In this document: positions 1 through 6,932 of the stretch, piece by piece | How positions within the stretch are numbered: position 1 is the first letter of the stretch | Layout of the letters: each line of letters opens with the position of its first letter | Origin: Pseudomonadota bacterium | GTDB taxonomy: Bacteria; Pseudomonadota; Alphaproteobacteria; Rhizobiales; Hyphomicrobiaceae | Length of the DNA: 9,471 nucleotides | Assembly: GCA_021812845.1 (NCBI GenBank) | Contig: JAKAML010000031.1 | Location: forward strand, 1 to 9,471 | Reading direction: 5' to 3' | Notes under the pieces: generated by a model | Database searches by the model: none | The model's input: only the letters and a program-made list of their open reading frames with translations | Told to the model about the DNA's origin: nothing | Made by a program: the position numbers and the translations under genes

Positions 1-2
1 GT

Positions 3-650
<648 letters not shown>

Positions 651-684
651 GGCCCTCGACGTTCCTTCTCCGCGGCTCTCCGCC

Positions 685-712
685 TTGCAAAAATTGCATG
701 GCTAGCTATGTT
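685..712 (+). promoter_or_regulatory. Candidate promoter of the LysR gene overlapping a LysR-type box
   Basis: A TTGCAA hexamer (685-690) and a TATGTT hexamer (707-712), 16 bases apart, each match the sigma-70 consensus at four of six positions. This would put transcription start near 719, about 25 bases before the start codon. The -35 element overlaps a perfect inverted repeat, TGCAA-AAA-TTGCA (686-698), which has the T-N11-A form of LysR-family binding sites. Its position would suit negative autoregulation. The stretch is also clearly A/T-richer than its surroundings. No start site has been mapped, so the assignment rests on pattern and position. Confidence 0.4.
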
Positions 713-743
713 GTGCGTTGCAGCATGAGCGGAGGCCGGGCCG

Positions 744-1634
744 ATGGATTGGGACAAGCTCAAGATCTTTCACGCGGCCGCCGAGGCCGGCAGCTTCACC
801 CATGCGGGCGAGGCGCTGCACATGAGCCAGTCGGCCGTGTCGCGCCAGGTTTCGGCGCTGGAGAAGGATCTCGGCGTGGCGCTGTTCCACCGCCATGCGC
901 GCGGCCTCGTGCTGACCGAGCAGGGTGAGCTGCTCCACCGCACGGCGGCCGAGGTCATGAACAAGCTCCAGACCGCGGAGACGCTGCTCTCGGACACGAC
1001 GACCAAGCCGACCGGCGAGCTTCGCGTGACCGCACCGGTCGGTCTCGGTACGATCTGGCTCACCCAAAGGTTGCGCGAGTTCATGGATCTCTACCCCGAC
1101 ATCCGGGTCGAGTTGATCCTCAACGACGATCAGATCGACATCTCGATGCGCGCCGCCGACGTGGCCATCTGGACGCGCGAGCCCGAGCAGTCCGACCTGA
1201 TCCGCCGCCAACTGTTCCAGATGAAGGTCCATGCGGTGGCCTCGCCGCAGTACGTCCGGCGCTACGGCGCGCCGCAGAATCTCGTCGATCTCGACCGCCA
1301 CCGGATCGTGTCCTACAGCGGCCACCCTGCGCAGCACCTCTCCGCCATCACCTGGATCGAGACCGTCGGCCGCAATGGCCGCGAGCCGCGCCAGCCCGGC
1401 TTCAAGGTCAACTCGGTGGTCGGGATGCTGCACGCCATCCGCGCCGGCATCGGCATCGCCATGATCCCGGATTACATGATGGAGGAGGGCACCGACCTCG
1501 TCACCGTATTGACCGAGATCGATCCGCCGACGATGCCGATCCTGTTCGTCTATCCCGAGGAGCTCAAGACCTCGAAGAAGGTGCAGGTGCTGCGCGATTT
1601 CCTCGTCTCCAAGGCCCGGCAGTGGAAGTATTGA
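744..1634 (+). CDS. lsrB: LysR-family transcriptional regulator, LsrB/VtlR type
   Basis: This is a DNA-binding regulator of 296 residues, the usual LysR length. Residues 1-60 form the winged helix-turn-helix (FHAAAEAGSFTHAGEALHMS, then QSAVSRQVSALEKDLGVALF, then the wing HRHARGLVLTEQGE). A linker helix follows, and residues 90-290 form the periplasmic-binding-protein-like effector domain. The start is supported by GGAGG (731-735), 8 bases before the ATG. The N-terminus and the position directly behind trxB match LsrB of Sinorhizobium meliloti and VtlR of Brucella. Those proteins control envelope or lipopolysaccharide genes, small RNAs and small-protein genes needed in the host, and LsrB is linked to oxidative stress. 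Family membership is certain; orthology is inferred from recalled similarity and synteny. Unusually, the protein has no cysteine, although S. meliloti LsrB is described as sensing oxidants through cysteines. Confidence 0.93.
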   Translation: MDWDKLKIFHAAAEAGSFTHAGEALHMSQSAVSRQVSALEKDLGVALFHRHARGLVLTEQGELLHRTAAEVMNKLQTAETLLSDTTTKPTGELRVTAPVGLGTIWLTQRLREFMDLYPDIRVELILNDDQIDISMRAADVAIWTREPEQSDLIRRQLFQMKVHAVASPQYVRRYGAPQNLVDLDRHRIVSYSGHPAQHLSAITWIETVGRNGREPRQPGFKVNSVVGMLHAIRAGIGIAMIPDYMMEEGTDLVTVLTEIDPPTMPILFVYPEELKTSKKVQVLRDFLVSKARQWKY

Positions 1635-1649
1635 TTGATGCCGCCTCGA

Positions 1650-1666
1650 CTCCGGGCGCGCCGGAG
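1650..1666 (+). terminator. Short hairpin after the LysR gene, possible weak terminator
   Basis: A perfect 6-bp inverted repeat, CTCCGG and CCGGAG, flanks the 5-base loop GCGCG, 16 bases after the LysR stop codon. There is no T-run behind it, so intrinsic termination would be weak. In DNA this rich in G+C, such a hairpin may also arise by chance. Confidence 0.2.
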
Positions 1667-1783
1667 CCGCACGAGACCCCTGGCCGGAAACGAGCTCGAG
1701 GCGTAGCATTCTGCGGACAGGCGACGCTGGTGCCGTGGCCGAACATTTTGCTCTCGACCTCGCAACTCACGGGATGCAAATGT

Positions 1784-1810
1784 CGGCGCCGGAACACAAA
1801 CCCGGCGCCG
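1784..1810. repeat. Perfect 9-bp inverted repeat just before the ribosome binding site of the cysteine-rich gene
   Basis: The arms CGGCGCCGG (1784-1792) and CCGGCGCCG (1802-1810) are exact reverse complements, separated by the A-rich spacer AACACAAAC. As RNA this is a very stable all-G/C stem with a 9-base loop. It ends about 8 bases before the GGAGAAG ribosome binding site of the gene at 1831. No T-run follows, so it is unlikely to be a simple terminator. It could be a 5'-leader structure affecting translation or stability, a processing site, or a protein-binding palindrome, since each arm also contains the self-complementary GGCGCC. Confidence 0.6.
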
Positions 1811-1830
1811 CCGATCGTGGAGAAGCGGCC

Positions 1831-2211
1831 ATGCGCGATTTTCCCGGGCTGCCGTCGAAGCGGAGCCGGATGGCATTCGCGGCCGTTGTGGCGCTGATCG
1901 CCACGTTCGCCGGCGCGCCCGCCGCGGAGGCCGGCCATACCGCCCCGCACCAGTGCGGCGTGCAGTCGTCGAGCTTTGCGCGGACCTGCCGGCCGGGAGC
2001 CTTCGCGAGCTGTCTCGGAGCCATGAAGCGCGGTGTCGCCGGGTTCACTCTCGAGCTCTGCGAGAAGCAGAAGTCGGCGTGCGGGAAGTGCCTCGCGGAG
2101 ATCCGTACCTGCATCTCGCGCATCGGTCACTGGCCCGAGCTCACCCACAACTGCGACGCATGTCGGTCGCGGTTCGACATCTGCTACGGCATCCATTACC
2201 CGAAGTCGTGA
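1831..2211 (+). CDS. Small exported cysteine-rich protein, function unknown
   Basis: I do not recognise this family. The 126-residue product starts with a basic stretch (KRSR, 10-13), a hydrophobic core (14-32) and an AEA-G cleavage site near residue 34, so it is probably exported to the periplasm by Sec. The mature part of about 92 residues has ten cysteines: 42, 53, 61, 77, 84, 87, 94, 108, 111 and 118. Two copies of the pattern Cx2Cx6C occur (84-94 and 108-118), and C77 adds another 7-residue step before the first. Such spacing puts the cysteines on one face of each predicted helix, which fits a disulfide-stapled helical hairpin or metal binding. No CxxCH heme motif is present. The ATG at 1831 is preferred because GGAGAAG (1819-1825) lies 5 bases upstream and the signal peptide then begins correctly. 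The frame is also open from a GTG at 1735, but that would translate the hairpin region and bury the signal peptide. Confidence 0.68.
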   Translation: MRDFPGLPSKRSRMAFAAVVALIATFAGAPAAEAGHTAPHQCGVQSSSFARTCRPGAFASCLGAMKRGVAGFTLELCEKQKSACGKCLAEIRTCISRIGHWPELTHNCDACRSRFDICYGIHYPKS

Positions 2212-2228
2212 CCACCTGACGCGCGAAC

Positions 2229-2258
2229 CCCGTTCCGGGCGCGCGCCACCTGAACGGG
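2229..2258. terminator. Intergenic stem-loop, possible terminator of the cysteine-rich gene
   Basis: CCCGTTC (2229-2235) and GAACGGG (2252-2258) form a perfect 7-bp inverted repeat, 18 bases after the stop codon. The 16-base spacer contains the palindrome GGCGCGCGCC (2238-2247), so two nested or alternative hairpins are possible. No T-run follows, so it might act as a Rho-independent-like pause or as an mRNA 3'-end stabiliser. It could also be neither. Confidence 0.35.
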
Positions 2259-2287
2259 CCGGCGTTGTCCCTCGCTGCAGATTTCAC

Positions 2288-2315
2288 TTGTCGGAGCGAG
2301 CAGGCGGGCTAGCAT
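2288..2315 (+). promoter_or_regulatory. Weak candidate promoter of the Gly/Pro-rich exported protein gene
   Basis: TTGTCG (2288-2293) and TAGCAT (2310-2315), 16 bases apart, each match the sigma-70 hexamers at four of six positions. They lie upstream of the chosen start at 2369 and behind the stem-loop, so separate transcription is possible. Matches of this quality are common by chance. Confidence 0.22.
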
Positions 2316-2368
2316 TCGAGGGTACAGTGCCCTTCGCCACCGCGTCGCGGGTGCGTCTCAGGGGTGTC

Positions 2369-3133
2369 ATGCGCGTATTCGCGGTCCTGGGTGTCGCCGT
2401 CGTGCTCGGCATCGTCGTGCCGGGCTGGCGCGCGTCGGGAGCCGAGCAGAAGTCGAGCATCTGCGCCAGCGATGCGATCAGCGTCGGCGGCTCGCTCGCC
2501 GGCGCGGGTACGGCGGCGTGGCTCATCGCCCGCGCGCGGCTCGGACCGGTCGGCGCCACCGTAAGCGGTCTCGCCAGCGAGAAGCTCGGCGGCGCCATGG
2601 CTCCGGCACTGTGCAGCTTCCTGTCGCAGCAGCTCGCAGACGACGCCAGGGCCGCCGGATCGGCCGCGGCCTATCCCTGGACCGTGCCGATGGCCCGGCT
2701 GCCGATCGACGCGCGGAGCGAGCCCGAATCGCGGCTGCTGCTGCCGCCGGGTCTCGAGCGCCGGACGCCGGGGCTGCTGATCGACCTGCCGCCGGCCCTG
2801 TCGCACCCGGTCGAGCCGCCGCCGATTGGCGCCGACGGCAAGCCGGACTTCGAGGCCGCGCTGATCCGCGACATGGTCCGGCGAACGCTCGAGCCGGGGC
2901 GCGGCGCGACGCTGTCTAGGTCGCTCGGCGGGTCGGAAGCGGCGCGCGCGCTCGGCGATTGCCTCTCGTGCCGGCTCGACGCGACGCGATCGCTGACGGC
3001 GCCGGGTGTCAGCGAGGCCGTGGGCAAGGCGCTGCTCTCGCCGGGGTTGGCCGGCCGGCCGCCGGCGAGCCTGACGGGCAGCGGTCTGACGATCGAGCTG
3101 GCGCCTGCGAAAACCTCGCCCCCGCCACGCTGA
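2369..3133 (+). CDS. Exported Gly/Pro-rich protein, function unknown
   Basis: I cannot assign this 254-residue product to a family. Residues 1-25 look like a Sec signal peptide, with an Arg at position 2, a hydrophobic core at 3-18 and an ASGA-E cleavage site. A small-residue-rich segment follows (38-80, many Gly and Ala with glycine-zipper-like spacing), bounded by Cys32 and Cys82. The middle (about 100-155) is Pro-rich and probably unstructured. The C-terminal third has a short helix region (160-195), a CLSC pair (198-201) and a low-complexity tail ending in PPPR. Four cysteines could form two disulfides in the periplasm. The ATG at 2369 has AGGGG (2360-2364) 4 bases upstream. An in-frame GTG at 2351 would lengthen the signal peptide by six residues. 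The gene ends 16 bases from the convergent Sua5 gene. It follows another secreted cysteine-containing protein, but no sequence relation between the two is visible. Confidence 0.6.
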   Translation: MRVFAVLGVAVVLGIVVPGWRASGAEQKSSICASDAISVGGSLAGAGTAAWLIARARLGPVGATVSGLASEKLGGAMAPALCSFLSQQLADDARAAGSAAAYPWTVPMARLPIDARSEPESRLLLPPGLERRTPGLLIDLPPALSHPVEPPPIGADGKPDFEAALIRDMVRRTLEPGRGATLSRSLGGSEAARALGDCLSCRLDATRSLTAPGVSEAVGKALLSPGLAGRPPASLTGSGLTIELAPAKTSPPPR

Positions 3134-3154
3134 CGCGACGCGCAGGCGCTCAGC
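3129..3154. terminator. Small inverted repeat between two convergent genes
   Basis: GCTGA (3129-3133) and TCAGC (3150-3154) are reverse complements, and they contain the stop codons of the two convergent genes. The spacer is mostly GCG/CGC steps that could add pairs with a bulge. It is a candidate bidirectional terminator by position only. The arms are short and no T-run is present. Confidence 0.2.
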
Positions 3155-4115
3155 GCCGACCCACGGCGGCGCGCCGCAAGCGGTCGTTGATGGCCTCGCC
3201 GAGCCCATCGTCCGGGATCGGCATCACGGCGATCGACGCCGCCCCGGTGGCATCGAGGGCGCGCAGGGCGGCGAAAAGGTTGGCGGCCGCCTCGATGGGA
3301 TCGCCGCCGGGGGACAGGTTGCGCATCGGGCCGGTGGTGGCGAGCGGTGTGCCGAAGGCGAGCAGCGCCTCGCCCGGCCGCACGTCCCAGGCGTCGAGAC
3401 GGACCAGGGCGCGCGGCGCATAGTGGCTCTCGAGCTGCCCGGGCGAGTGCGGCAGGCAGGGATCCTCGGCGGGGCGGACGAGCCGCAGCCCGAGCGTGGC
3501 CTCGATCACCTCGGCCGGCACGGCGCCGGGCCGCAGCAGCACGACCCGATCGGTGCGGGCATCGAGCACTGTCGACTCGAGACCGTGCGCCGTCGGCCCG
3601 CCGTCGAGGATCATGGCGACGCGGTCGCCGAGGTCGTCGGCGACGTGCTCGGCGCGGGTCGAGGAGACGTGGCCGGAGCGGTTGGCCGACGGGGCGGCGA
3701 CGGGGCAACCCGCGGCCGCCAGCAGGGCGCGGGCGACGGGATGATCGGGGGCGCGGAGGGCGAGCGTGTCGAGCCCGGCCGAGACGAGCTCGGAAAGGGG
3801 GCAGTCGGGACGCCGGTCGACGACGAGGGTCAAGGGTCCCGGCCAGAACGCTTCCGCGAGCCGGCGCGCCAGGGGCGGCAGCACGGCGAGGCGTCCGGCC
3901 GCGTCGAGGTCGAGGACGTGGACGATCAGCGGATTGAAGCTCGGCCGGCCCTTGGCGGCGTAGATGCGCGCGACGGCCTCGCCCTGGGTCGCGTCGGCGC
4001 CGAGCCCATAGACGGTCTCGGTCGGGAAAGCGACGAGGCGGCCGGCCGCGAGGTGGCGCGCGGCCTCGGCGATCGAGGATTCGTCTGCGCGCGCGATGAC
4101 GGGTTCGGACGGCAT
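3150..4115 (-). CDS. L-threonylcarbamoyladenylate synthase, two-domain Sua5 type
   Basis: The enzyme condenses threonine, bicarbonate and ATP to threonylcarbamoyl-AMP, the activated group that TsaD and its partners transfer to A37 of ANN-decoding tRNAs to make t6A. The product has 321 residues, the length of the long Sua5 form rather than the short TsaC form of about 190. The YrdC domain (about 10-190) shows PTETVYGLG (31-39), KGRPSFNPLIVH (55-66), PGPLT (92-96) and SANRSG (143-148). The C-terminal Sua5 domain begins near the SPGQLESHYAPRA segment. In the stretch after SANRSG, the family's frequent SPT reads SST, which looks like a mild variation. The ATG at 4115 has GGAAG 3 bases upstream on the minus strand and is the first Met before the YrdC motifs. 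The frame stays open far upstream, but that extension is Arg-rich antisense shadow. The gene could be named tsaC or sua5. Confidence 0.95.
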   Translation of the reverse strand: MPSEPVIARADESSIAEAARHLAAGRLVAFPTETVYGLGADATQGEAVARIYAAKGRPSFNPLIVHVLDLDAAGRLAVLPPLARRLAEAFWPGPLTLVVDRRPDCPLSELVSAGLDTLALRAPDHPVARALLAAAGCPVAAPSANRSGHVSSTRAEHVADDLGDRVAMILDGGPTAHGLESTVLDARTDRVVLLRPGAVPAEVIEATLGLRLVRPAEDPCLPHSPGQLESHYAPRALVRLDAWDVRPGEALLAFGTPLATTGPMRNLSPGGDPIEAAANLFAALRALDATGAASIAVMPIPDDGLGEAINDRLRRAAVGRR

Positions 4116-4262
4116 GGACTTCCAGGTCGGGTGACGGCGGCGCGGGGGTTCGGGAGACGATGCCTTCCTCGCGCCCGCAACTCGGCTTAGTCTCTGGACA
4201 AACGGCTCGCTGGAACGGGCTCCCGGCAAAGGGCCGGACAACACCAAGGACGGGAAACGCCG
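4116..4262. promoter_or_regulatory. Divergent intergenic region between the Sua5 and acyl-CoA dehydrogenase genes
   Basis: This 147-base gap must carry the promoters of both divergent genes. On the + strand, AAGGA (4246-4250) and GGGAAA (4252-4257) precede the dehydrogenase ATG. I found no convincing pair of -35/-10 hexamers and no strong palindrome, so the regulator, if any, cannot be named from the sequence. Confidence 0.45.
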
Positions 4263-6041
4263 ATGACCTACGAGGCTCCAGTAGACGACATCATGCTCGC
4301 GCTCAAGACCGCGGTCGGCCTCGACGATCTGATCGCGCGCGGCATCTACGACGGGCTCGACGAGGACACCGTCAAGGCGGTGATCGAGGAGGCGGGCAAG
4401 TTCGGCGCCGAGGTGCTCGATCCGTTGAACTGGCCGGGAGACCGCGCGGGATCGAAGCTCAAGGACGGTAGGGTCGAAACGCCGCCCGGCTGGACCGACG
4501 CCTACCGCCGGTTCGCCGATGGCGGCTGGAGCGCGCTGCCGTGCCCGGAGGAGTTCGGCGGACAAGGGTTGCCGGGCGTCTTGTCGATGGCGGCGTTCGA
4601 GATCTGGAGCGCCTCCAACATGTCGTTCGGTCTCTGTCCGCTCCTGACGCAGGGCGCGATCGATGCGCTCCACACCGACGGCTCGGACGAGCTGAAGGCG
4701 ACCTACCTGCCGAAGATGATTTCGGGCGAGTGGACCGGGACGATGAACCTGACCGAGCCGCAGGCCGGTTCGGATCTCGGCGCCATCCGCACCAAGGCGG
4801 TGAAGCAGGCCGACGGCACCTACCGCATCTTCGGCACCAAGATCTTCATCACCTACGGCGACCACGAGATGACCGACAACATCGTGCATCTCGTGCTGGC
4901 GCGGCTGCCGGATGCACCGGCGGGCACGCGCGGCATCTCGCTGTTCGTGGTGCCGAAACGGCTCGTCGAGGCGGACGGATCGCTCGGTGCACGCAACGAC
5001 GTCGTGTGCGCCGGGCTCGAGCACAAGCTCGGCATCCACGCGAGCCCGACCTGCGTGATGAAGTTCGGCGAAGGCGACGGCGCGATCGGCTATCTGGTCG
5101 GGCAGGAGAACCGCGGCCTCAACACCATGTTCATCATGATGAACGCGGCGCGGCTCGCGGTCGGCATCCAGGGCGTGGCGGTGGCGGAGCGGGCGACGCA
5201 GCGCGCGGTCGCCTATGCCAGGGACCGCCGGCAGGGCCGAACGGCGTCGTCGAAGGCCGGCGAGATGGGCCCGATCATCGAGCACGCCGATATCCGCCGC
5301 ACGATCCTGACCATGAAGGCGCTGACGCAGGCGGCGCGCGCGATCTGCCTCGTCACCGCGCGCGAGATCGACATCTCGCACCGGGCCGGCGAGGCGGGCG
5401 AGCGCAAGGCGGCGGCCGACAAGGCGGCGCTGCTGACGCCGATCGCGAAGGCGTTCTCGACCGACATCGGCTGCGAGGTGGCGTCGATGGGCGTGCAGAT
5501 CCACGGCGGCATGGGTTTCGTCGAGGAGACGGGCGCGGCGCAGTACTATCGCGACGCCCGCATCCTGCCGATCTACGAGGGCACCAACGGCATCCAGGCG
5601 ATCGACCTCGTGGCGCGCAAGCTGCCGCTCGAGAACGGGGCGGTGGTCAAGGCCTACATCGGCGAGATTACGGCCACGGCGGCCGAGGTCAAGGCGTCGA
5701 ACCGTCCCGAGTTCGGCCGCATGGGCGTGCGCATGGAGGAGGCGGTGGCCGCGCTCGGCGAGGCGACGAAGTTCATGGGCCGGGCGCTGGCGACCAATCC
5801 TGAGGCAGCGCTGGTCGGCGCCACGCCCTACCTCAGACTGTTCGGTCTCGCGGCCGGCCAGCACTATCTGGCCAAGGCGGCGCTGGCAGCGAGCCGCGAA
5901 GGCGCGGACGGTGCCGGGCCGGTGGCGCTGGCGCGGTTCTTCGCCGAGAACCTGCTCGTTGCCGCACCGGGCCTCGCCGTGACCGTGACCGAGGGCGGGG
6001 AGGCGATCCTCGGGTTCGAGCCGCAGCGGATCGGCGCCTAG
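4263..6041 (+). CDS. Acyl-CoA dehydrogenase, long (about 590-residue) form
   Basis: This FAD enzyme introduces a trans-2 double bond into an acyl-CoA, the first step of beta-oxidation, passing electrons to electron-transfer flavoprotein. The product has 592 residues, about 200 longer than the classic short-chain and medium-chain enzymes. It resembles the family holding DmdC (3-methylmercaptopropionyl-CoA dehydrogenase) and many unassigned alphaproteobacterial paralogues. Visible features are an N-terminal helical extension, the middle beta-domain signature TEPQAGSD (about 164-171), the flavin-contacting IHGGMGF (413-419), and IYEGTNGIQ, whose Glu439 matches the catalytic base of medium-chain acyl-CoA dehydrogenase. 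A family-specific C-terminal helical domain follows. It heads a + strand cluster with a crotonase-fold gene 51 bases downstream. Family and reaction type are secure. The substrate is unknown, and calling it dmdC would be unsupported without other dmd genes. Confidence 0.96.
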   Translation: MTYEAPVDDIMLALKTAVGLDDLIARGIYDGLDEDTVKAVIEEAGKFGAEVLDPLNWPGDRAGSKLKDGRVETPPGWTDAYRRFADGGWSALPCPEEFGGQGLPGVLSMAAFEIWSASNMSFGLCPLLTQGAIDALHTDGSDELKATYLPKMISGEWTGTMNLTEPQAGSDLGAIRTKAVKQADGTYRIFGTKIFITYGDHEMTDNIVHLVLARLPDAPAGTRGISLFVVPKRLVEADGSLGARNDVVCAGLEHKLGIHASPTCVMKFGEGDGAIGYLVGQENRGLNTMFIMMNAARLAVGIQGVAVAERATQRAVAYARDRRQGRTASSKAGEMGPIIEHADIRRTILTMKALTQAARAICLVTAREIDISHRAGEAGERKAAADKAALLTPIAKAFSTDIGCEVASMGVQIHGGMGFVEETGAAQYYRDARILPIYEGTNGIQAIDLVARKLPLENGAVVKAYIGEITATAAEVKASNRPEFGRMGVRMEEAVAALGEATKFMGRALATNPEAALVGATPYLRLFGLAAGQHYLAKAALAASREGADGAGPVALARFFAENLLVAAPGLAVTVTEGGEAILGFEPQRIGA

Positions 6042-6113
6042 CCCGGCTGCCGGACGTGCTCGAGGCCGGACGCCGGGGGACGCGACGAAGGCATGAACAG
6101 CATCGGAGACGGC

Positions 6114-6911
6114 ATGGACGACATCCAGATCTCGACCACGGACGGCGTGCAGGTGATCCGCATCGCGCGGCCGGCGAAGAAGAACGCGCTGACCGGCACG
6201 ATGTACGCGGCGATGACCGAGGCCCTGCTGCGGGGCGATGCCGATCCCGCGGTCGCAGCCCACGCGATCCTCGGATCGGACGGCGTGTTCACGGCCGGCA
6301 ACGACATCGCCGACTTCCTCGCCACCGCCAGGGGCGAGGGCGGGCTGTCGAGGAGCACCGTGCGGTTCATCCGCACGCTGCCGCTGGTCGCCAAGCCGAT
6401 CATCGCCGGTGTCGACGGTCCGGCCGTCGGTGTCGGCACGACGCTGCTGTTGCACTGCGACCTCGTCTACGCGACACCCGGTGCCAGTTTCGCCACGCCG
6501 TTCCTCGATCTCGGCCTCGTGCCGGAGGCCGGGTCGAGCCTTCTCATGCCGCAGCGGATGGGCTACGCGCGCGCGTTCGAGATGCTCGTGCTCGGCGAGG
6601 CGTTCACCGCCGAGCGGGCGCGCGAGGCCGGATTGGTCAATGCCGTCGTCGGTCCCGATCTCCTCGAGCCGACGGTGATGAAGGCCGGCCGGCGTCTCGC
6701 CGCCAAGCCGCCGGAGGCGCTGGTGCAGGCGCGGCGGCTGATGCGCGGCGAGCCGGCGGCGATCCTGCAGCGCACCGACGACGAGGTGCAGGCGTTCCGC
6801 GAGCGGCTGTCGTCGCCGGAGGCGCGGGAGGCGTTCCAGGCGTTCCTGGAAAAGCGGAAGCCGGACTTCTCGGCGGCGCGGGCCCGCGCGGCGAAAATGG
6901 CCGGCGGCTGA
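6114..6911 (+). CDS. Enoyl-CoA hydratase/isomerase family protein, probably delta3-delta2-enoyl-CoA isomerase type
   Basis: This is a crotonase-fold protein of 265 residues that acts on enoyl-CoA in the cytoplasm. The fold is shown by the N-terminal RPAKKNALT segment, the oxyanion-hole stretches around DGVFTAGNDI and DGPAVGVGTTLLLHCDL, and FLDLGLVPEAGSS. In classical hydratases two glutamates act, one in GGGxE and one in the PE of the following helix. Here those positions read GVGTT and TPF, so both are absent. Instead, Glu138 in VPEAGSS sits where peroxisomal-type delta3,delta2-enoyl-CoA isomerases carry their single catalytic Glu. The likely reaction is therefore moving a double bond from position 3 to 2 for oxidation of unsaturated fatty acids. 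The ATG at 6114 has GGAGA 4 bases upstream. An in-frame ATG at 6093 (272 residues) has poorer spacing but remains possible. The gene is probably co-transcribed with the dehydrogenase. Confidence 0.93.
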   Translation: MDDIQISTTDGVQVIRIARPAKKNALTGTMYAAMTEALLRGDADPAVAAHAILGSDGVFTAGNDIADFLATARGEGGLSRSTVRFIRTLPLVAKPIIAGVDGPAVGVGTTLLLHCDLVYATPGASFATPFLDLGLVPEAGSSLLMPQRMGYARAFEMLVLGEAFTAERAREAGLVNAVVGPDLLEPTVMKAGRRLAAKPPEALVQARRLMRGEPAAILQRTDDEVQAFRERLSSPEAREAFQAFLEKRKPDFSAARARAAKMAGG

Positions 6912-6932
6912 ACCGGCGTGCGGGAGCGGGTC

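Noticed and set aside
702..1709. A minus-strand frame of 335 residues opposite the LysR gene
   Set aside because: It is antisense to a full-length LysR regulator, and its composition is typical of the complement of a high-G+C gene.
2080..2184. CxxC pairs read as c-type heme binding
   Set aside because: The residues after the second Cys are Leu and Arg (CGKCL, CDACR), not His, so the CxxCH requirement is not met.
1831..2211. Copper-storage (Csp/DUF326-like) four-helix protein
   Set aside because: The many helical cysteines are suggestive, but the spacing is Cx2Cx6C rather than the repeated short-step pattern expected, and the protein seems too short for four cysteine-lined helices.
2309..3208. 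A minus-strand frame of 299 residues opposite the Gly/Pro-rich exported protein
   Set aside because: It is extremely Arg-rich with no domain and overlaps the end of the Sua5 gene. The + strand frame has a signal peptide and a ribosome binding site, although neither frame has a recognised family.
4541..5803. A 420-residue + strand frame inside the acyl-CoA dehydrogenase
   Set aside because: It is out of frame with an intact dehydrogenase that carries all family motifs.
4263..6041. Naming the acyl-CoA dehydrogenase dmdC
   Set aside because: Length and domain layout fit the DmdC-containing family, but alphaproteobacteria carry many such paralogues and no dmdA, dmdB or dmdD neighbour is present. 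The crotonase is isomerase-like.
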